A stretch of 9,462 bases of DNA from JAEZKC01 sp046538945 (GTDB lineage: Bacteria; Fibrobacterota; Chitinivibrionia; Chitinivibrionales; Chitinispirillaceae). The notes beneath the pieces are model-generated. The model had not been told where the DNA came from. It saw nothing but the letters and a program-made list of their open reading frames with translations, and did no database searches. Each line of letters opens with the position of its first letter. The stretch's first letter is position 1. The DNA is taken from positions 1 to 9,462 of the forward strand of contig JBKHHW010000118.1 of assembly GCA_046538945.1 (NCBI GenBank), given 5' to 3'. Of this stretch, positions 6,220-9,462 are shown piece by piece. The position numbers were made by a program, and so were the translations under genes.

Positions 6220-6777
6220 TCATTTCTTCTTTTTCGTAGTGTTTCCCAGTATGTCGTAGACAAACCTCTCCTCGTCATTTTCCATAAAAACGCTTCTGCT
6301 GGTTATCCTGGTGATTCTCCTTCCTGCCACTTTGTCCCCGACCTCGACAGAATAGGACCGTTCACCATCCATCACCACAGCCGTGTAAGACCTTTTACTG
6401 TCTTCGAATATTATGGCGGTAAGCCTCACTGGATCGATCTCCACCACTGACTCTTTGGGAGTTTCCTCAACAACCGGAGCTTTTGTGCGCCTGGGTCTTT
6501 TCTTCACGGGTACCTCGGGCCTTTTGGCAACCAGACGCTCTCTTCCGGTCATGGGATCCTTTTTTCCCACATATCCGAAACTCGCCCTGAGCGCAAGTTC
6601 ATGCTCCAGTCGGTTGACCATGTCGATAAAACGCTGATCGTACCCTTCAGAGGTCTTCAGCGCCTCACGTACCGCTTTCTGAAAGGTGCGGCTTTCGGAG
6701 TTGATCCGCAGCGCCATCCCCACCGCAAGCAGAACCGCAAGCGAGGAAGCAATGATCAAGGGCGTGTACTTTTTCAT
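6220..6777 (-). CDS. pilP: PilP/GspC-like inner-membrane alignment protein (185 aa)
   Basis: Links the inner-membrane PilN/PilO frame to the secretin. Assignment rests on position between pilO and pilQ, length, and the C-terminal domain: VRLTAIIFEDSKRSYTAVV (117-135) followed by YSVEVGDKVAGRRITRITS (142-160) matches the all-beta homology region shared by PilP and GspC, including the conserved VGD turn. Residues 4-23 are a hydrophobic segment with no lipobox cysteine; the protein has no Cys at all. It is thus anchored by a transmembrane helix (GspC-like) rather than as the lipoprotein seen in classical PilP. A short helix (30-66) and a basic/Pro linker (86-110, KKRPRRTK) precede the beta domain. 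The C-terminus ends in four lysines. The ATG has AGGG eight bases upstream and lies 31 bases after the pilO stop. Confidence 0.8.
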   Translation of the reverse strand: MKKYTPLIIASSLAVLLAVGMALRINSESRTFQKAVREALKTSEGYDQRFIDMVNRLEHELALRASFGYVGKKDPMTGRERLVAKRPEVPVKKRPRRTKAPVVEETPKESVVEIDPVRLTAIIFEDSKRSYTAVVMDGERSYSVEVGDKVAGRRITRITSRSVFMENDEERFVYDILGNTTKKKK

Positions 6778-6808
6778 CTTGTATTCCCTTTCCCCTCTGT
6801 ATTTAGTT

Positions 6809-7369
6809 TCAGATGTTCTGGACTTTCTTCACTCTGTAGGTGTTCACTCTCATCTTGATCTTCACTTCCTTGTTCTTCGTATTCAGTTCATTTTTGCTGT
6901 CCCCCGATACCAGATTCACATCAAAGGACTCTACAGAAATGATCCTGCGGCTGTTTTCGAATTTGGCGCACAGTTCGCCGAATCTGAAGAAATCACCCTC
7001 TATTTCAATATCATAGCTGTAGGTGGTGATCCGGTCTGTCGTGACCGGCCTCAGCGGCTTCACTGAAATCAGCTTGAGTTTCAGGTCATTGACACACGTG
7101 GTGACAAAATCGAAAAACAAAGTTTCGTGAGGGACCGTGTCCTTCTGACCGGGGAAATCCATGTTTTTGAAAACGAGATCTCTGACATGATTCAGGTTTT
7201 CCTGAACGATTTTGGCTGTAGCAAGTTTATTCGAGGTGATGATGCGCTGCTTTTCTATTTCAGAAAAGGTACTCTGGAATCCTGCAACATACAGCCTGTC
7301 TACCGCAACCGTTGCCACAGCCGCTAAAATCACCAGGCCAAGAAGTATTTTTCCGCCTCTGGTAATCAT
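6809..7369 (-). CDS. pilO: PilO-like inner-membrane alignment protein (186 aa)
   Basis: Bitopic inner-membrane protein that pairs with PilN and recruits PilP. A single N-terminal membrane segment lies at about 8-30 after a short basic cytoplasmic tail (MITRGGK). A helical, probably coiled-coil region follows at 33-68. The C-terminal part shows the ferredoxin-like PilO pattern, with a beta strand YSYDIEIEGDFFRFGELCAKF (118-138) then RRIISVESFDVNL (141-153). Sequence similarity to known PilO proteins is weak, so assignment depends on topology, length and place between pilN and pilP. The ATG overlaps the pilN stop as ATGA (7369-7366), with AGGG six bases upstream, indicating translational coupling and probably a fixed stoichiometry with PilN. 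Confidence 0.82.
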   Translation of the reverse strand: MITRGGKILLGLVILAAVATVAVDRLYVAGFQSTFSEIEKQRIITSNKLATAKIVQENLNHVRDLVFKNMDFPGQKDTVPHETLFFDFVTTCVNDLKLKLISVKPLRPVTTDRITTYSYDIEIEGDFFRFGELCAKFENSRRIISVESFDVNLVSGDSKNELNTKNKEVKIKMRVNTYRVKKVQNI

Positions 7370-7953
7370 TTCCCGCCCTCCCTTCTAAGTGAGGAGTATT
7401 CAAAACTCACTCTTCTCCGTACCGCCTCATCCGTCCTCACCGCCGAATTCAGATATATCGTTCGGAAAATATCACTGAAATTCTGATCCATACGAAGATT
7501 GTTCAGATACGTATCAAGCTCAATGAGCTGCTCCTGCATGGGTGTGATATAACCGTATCCCCGTACCGTAAAACTGTTCTGCTTGTAACCGAAATCGGTG
7601 ATCCAGTAGGAGATGGGCTGCGAGTCGGGAAGATGCATGGCCATGGATTCAAGCTTCTTTGTCCAGTAGATTCTGTTTGTCTGCAGTCGGTCAAGAAGCT
7701 CGATATCCGATTTGTTCACCGTCATTTTCGTTTTTCTGTACTTTTTGTACTCCGTTTCTATCCTTGCGAGCTTTTCTCTTTCCTTGTTTATCAAGAGCTG
7801 CATGCCGAGCACCTGGAGTGTGGAATAGAAAATCGAGATCAGAAGAAATGCGAAACAGGAGAGGGAGATGAGAAGAATGCTCAGCCTCTGGGTCCTGGCT
7901 TTTCTTTCCTCCTCCCTTATCATTTTCACCATATTGATTCTGTACTTAACCAC
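7366..7953 (-). CDS. pilN: PilN-like inner-membrane alignment protein (195 aa)
   Basis: Bitopic inner-membrane protein whose cytoplasmic N-terminus binds PilM and whose periplasmic domain pairs with PilO. Seen here: a basic cytoplasmic tail (1-23), one transmembrane helix (about 24-47), a charged helix likely to form a coiled coil (55-105), and a small alpha/beta periplasmic domain with ISYWITDFGYKQNSFTVRGYG (114-134), typical of PilN. The conserved PilM-binding motif INLLP is altered to INMVK (6-10), losing the Leu-Leu-Pro. The start is GTG at 7953, supported by AGGAG seven bases upstream. An ATG at codon 8 has no comparable site and would delete the altered motif. The gene follows pilM by 44 bases and overlaps pilO by four. 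Confidence 0.85.
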   Translation of the reverse strand: MVKYRINMVKMIREEERKARTQRLSILLISLSCFAFLLISIFYSTLQVLGMQLLINKEREKLARIETEYKKYRKTKMTVNKSDIELLDRLQTNRIYWTKKLESMAMHLPDSQPISYWITDFGYKQNSFTVRGYGYITPMQEQLIELDTYLNNLRMDQNFSDIFRTIYLNSAVRTDEAVRRRVSFEYSSLRREGGK

Positions 7954-7972
7954 AGGTCATCTCCTTTTGATC
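7954..7972 (-). promoter_or_regulatory. Ribosome binding site supporting the GTG start of pilN
   Basis: On the minus strand AAAAGGAGATGACCT precedes GTG at 7953, giving an AGGAG core with a 7-base spacer. An ATG inside this stretch opens only a four-codon frame (ATG ACC TGT GGT TAA), so it is not a competing gene start. Confidence 0.7.
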
Positions 7973-7997
7973 GTGTATGATTTTTTCACTACCCGCA

Positions 7998-8954
7998 CTA
8001 TCCTGCTCTCATTGCCAGTGCCGCCGAAAGGTCGTACTTACCCGGGAGAAGCGCTTTCTTGTGATTCAGTTTCTGAACAGTTTCCATGGGCTGAGCGGTA
8101 AGCCCGGTCCGGTGAGTCAGGGCATCGCAGAGCCTGTGTGCGGTAAAATTGCCCAGAAGAAGAATGGTGGAGAATTTGCCGCTCTGGTAGGTGCTTTCGT
8201 AGAAGGTCAGCGATTTCATTATCTCTCCTGCAAACGTGTCCATCCGGAACTGCGCCTCCTCCGTAGGAACAGTCTGCTCGGACTGATCGCCGAAGATCTC
8301 ATAGGCATTGAAGTAAATTGACCTGTTGAAAAACGTGTTGTTGTCACCATCAATCACCAGTGTGCTTGTTTTCGGTCCCACATGTATGATCACCTGAGTT
8401 TCTTTGCTGGTTCTGTTTTCCTTGCGGAGCGCCCAGAAGGCATTTGCCACCGCCAGAGGCAGAACGTCAACAACATGGGGCTTTATTCCCGCTTTTTCGA
8501 ATGTGCGCAGATGTTTGCTGAGCAGAATATTGGCAACTGCACTCACCATCACCTGTACCGCATCACTCTTTCTTGCCGGATCTGCCGGCAGAAACTGAAA
8601 ATCCACCGTGGCCCCGGATACCTCAAACGGTATGGTTTTGCGCATCTCAAGCGTGAGCATCGATTTCATCTCCTCCTCGGGCAGTTTTCTGACCGGTATC
8701 TGAGCCGCATAGGTCTGCTTTCCAGACACACAGGTTACCACTTTGTCCAGAGGGGTTATGGAGATCTTTTCCCTGAGACGCTTGAGAGCTTCAACCAGTG
8801 TCGCCTCATCATTGAAATTGCCCCTCAGCTCCGCAGTGCTTACAATATTGTAATCACCGCCTCCCGACTTGCCCTGACCGCTGCTGAGCTTGACGGCTCG
8901 TATCGACTGCGAATCGTGATCCAGGCCGATTGCGTTTCTGATCTGCTGTCCCAT
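7998..8954 (-). CDS. pilM: PilM-like actin-fold pilus assembly protein (318 aa)
   Basis: Cytoplasmic actin-like protein of the PilM/GspL-cytoplasmic family that binds the PilN N-terminus and connects the motors to the membrane frame. Evidence: N-terminal AIGLDHDSQSIRAVKL (8-23), the PilM pattern RKLPEEEMKSMLTLEMRKTIPF (89-110), VVDVLPLAVANAF (161-173), the second phosphate-loop region VIIHVGPKTSTLVI (188-201) and EIMKSLTFYESTY (244-256). Two nucleotide-contact motifs look weakened: the usual DIGA reads HVGP (191-194), and the glycine-rich SGGG segment reads LGNF (267-270). The protein is also somewhat shorter than the usual 350 or so residues. First of the pilMNOPQ series; ATG with only a weak GAG eight bases upstream. 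PilM identity is well supported; ATP binding is doubtful. Confidence 0.88.
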   Translation of the reverse strand: MGQQIRNAIGLDHDSQSIRAVKLSSGQGKSGGGDYNIVSTAELRGNFNDEATLVEALKRLREKISITPLDKVVTCVSGKQTYAAQIPVRKLPEEEMKSMLTLEMRKTIPFEVSGATVDFQFLPADPARKSDAVQVMVSAVANILLSKHLRTFEKAGIKPHVVDVLPLAVANAFWALRKENRTSKETQVIIHVGPKTSTLVIDGDNNTFFNRSIYFNAYEIFGDQSEQTVPTEEAQFRMDTFAGEIMKSLTFYESTYQSGKFSTILLLGNFTAHRLCDALTHRTGLTAQPMETVQKLNHKKALLPGKYDLSAALAMRAG

Positions 8955-8985
8955 ATTTCTGACTCGCTTTCTTCAAAATGACTCT

Positions 8986-9014
8986 ATTTTAACCTACCGA
9001 TCAGCTTCTGGGAA
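8986..9014 (-). promoter_or_regulatory. Possible sigma-70 promoter upstream of pilM
   Basis: On the minus strand TTCCCA (9014-9009, 4 of 6 consensus positions) is followed after 17 bases by TAAAAT (8991-8986, 5 of 6). The -35 box lies within the last codons of the upstream PilX-like gene. Transcription would begin near 8979, about 25 bases before the pilM start. AT-rich gaps yield such matches easily, and the gene spacing is also compatible with simple read-through. Confidence 0.25.
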
Positions 9015-9462
9015 TATTGGTTTCCGTCCAGTTTGTCCTCACTATTGAGTTAGCCACCGTATTGTCATCATTCAGCTCGACTATCCTGAGTCCCGGCGCG
9101 GCTTTTGCCCTCTTGTCGTGAAGAAGCCTTACGGTCGGTTCGTTCACGCCATGAGGCGGATCCCACCACTTATCAAGAACTATTGACCCGATTATGGTGA
9201 ATTCCGACTTGTTCACACCCCCGGCCTTAATCGTTCCGTTTGCGCCACAGGCAAACAGCTGTGCTGTGAGGACCGGAGTTTTCGGACCGCCCTGTTTCTC
9301 CACCAGAAGATCGATGTTGTTTCCGGAATAAAAGGCCAGCACGTCGTCGGTGTCCACTCCGTAGTTGTTTGCTCCATCATTGGTGGTGAGATGAACACCA
9401 TCGTAGGTGAGACTGCCCTGATTAAGATCCACAGTGATATTTCTGCCCGGATCGGTCACCAC
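9001..9462 (-). CDS. C-terminal part of a PilX-like (DUF4900-type) pilus-associated protein
   Basis: Partial gene: the last 153 codons are present and the 5' end lies beyond the right edge; the first in-window codon (GTG) is not a supported start. The pattern matches the C-terminus of exported proteins with a PilX-type prepilin N-terminus: a passing-strand region VLAFYSGNNIDLLV (41-54), LTAQLFACGANGTIKAG (65-81), then FTIIGSIVLDKW (88-99), HDKRAKAAPGL (115-125, in place of the common YDPRL..PP) and a terminal NWTET (144-148). Such proteins are thought to be minor or surface-exposed pilus components. The sequence is rich in Asn, Asp, Gly and Thr, typical of an extracellular beta-rich domain. 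It lies 46 bases upstream of pilM on the same strand, so it probably belongs to the same operon. Family assignment is from remembered pattern, without a search. Confidence 0.6.
   Translation of the reverse strand: MVTDPGRNITVDLNQGSLTYDGVHLTTNDGANNYGVDTDDVLAFYSGNNIDLLVEKQGGPKTPVLTAQLFACGANGTIKAGGVNKSEFTIIGSIVLDKWWDPPHGVNEPTVRLLHDKRAKAAPGLRIVELNDDNTVANSIVRTNWTETNIPRS

Noticed and set aside
8382..8981. 199-codon open frame on the plus strand opposite pilM
   Set aside because: It mirrors pilM codons and shows no domain or convincing ribosome site.
1..9462. Type II secretion system instead of type IV pilus
   Set aside because: Actin-like PilM as a separate gene, the pilMNOPQ order and two PilT-type ATPases point to a pilus; T2SS does not use PilT. 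Some features (PilP anchoring, short secretin) are T2SS-like and are noted as findings.
1..9462. CRISPR arrays, insertion sequences, tRNAs and c-di-GMP riboswitches
   Set aside because: I saw no regularly spaced repeats, transposase motifs, tRNA-like folds or GEMM-type riboswitch core in the gaps, all of which are short.

Overview
This window is almost entirely one type IV pilus (T4P) machinery locus from a diderm (Gram-negative-type) bacterium. It encodes an outer-membrane secretin, an inner-membrane alignment complex and three secretion-superfamily ATPases. The short secretin, degenerate PilM/PilN motifs and PilP without a lipobox argue against a classical Pseudomonas/Neisseria-type proteobacterium. 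They would suit a deeper-branching diderm phylum, but I cannot name the taxon from sequence alone.

Layout: seven complete genes and one partial gene lie on the minus strand and are transcribed right to left. They are the 3' end of a PilX-like pilus-associated protein (9462-9001), pilM (8954-7998), pilN (7953-7366), pilO (7369-6809, ATGA overlap with pilN), pilP (6777-6220), secretin pilQ (6165-4693), pilT (4685-3579) and pilB (3503-1365). Gaps are 7 to 75 bases, so this reads as one operon whose main promoter lies beyond the right edge. One plus-strand gene, a second PilT-like ATPase (260-1324), converges on pilB. A hairpin at 1336-1359 between the two stops looks like a shared bidirectional terminator. 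Bases 1-259 are the leader of that ATPase and hold only a 42-codon open frame running in from the left edge.

How the genes work together (family knowledge): PilM (cytoplasmic, actin-like) docks on PilN. PilN, PilO and PilP form the inner-membrane and periplasmic alignment frame leading to the PilQ outer-membrane channel. PilB powers pilus extension and PilT retraction. No platform protein (PilC), major pilin (PilA) or prepilin peptidase (PilD) is in the window.

The parts most worth a second look are PilB's N-terminus (a receiver-like domain ahead of an MshEN-type, potentially c-di-GMP-binding domain), the divergent second PilT without the AIRNLIRE-type C-terminal motif, the paired degeneration of PilM and PilN motifs, and possible sigma-54-like sites ahead of two motor genes. 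I found no CRISPR array, insertion sequence, tRNA, rRNA or clearly undescribed system.
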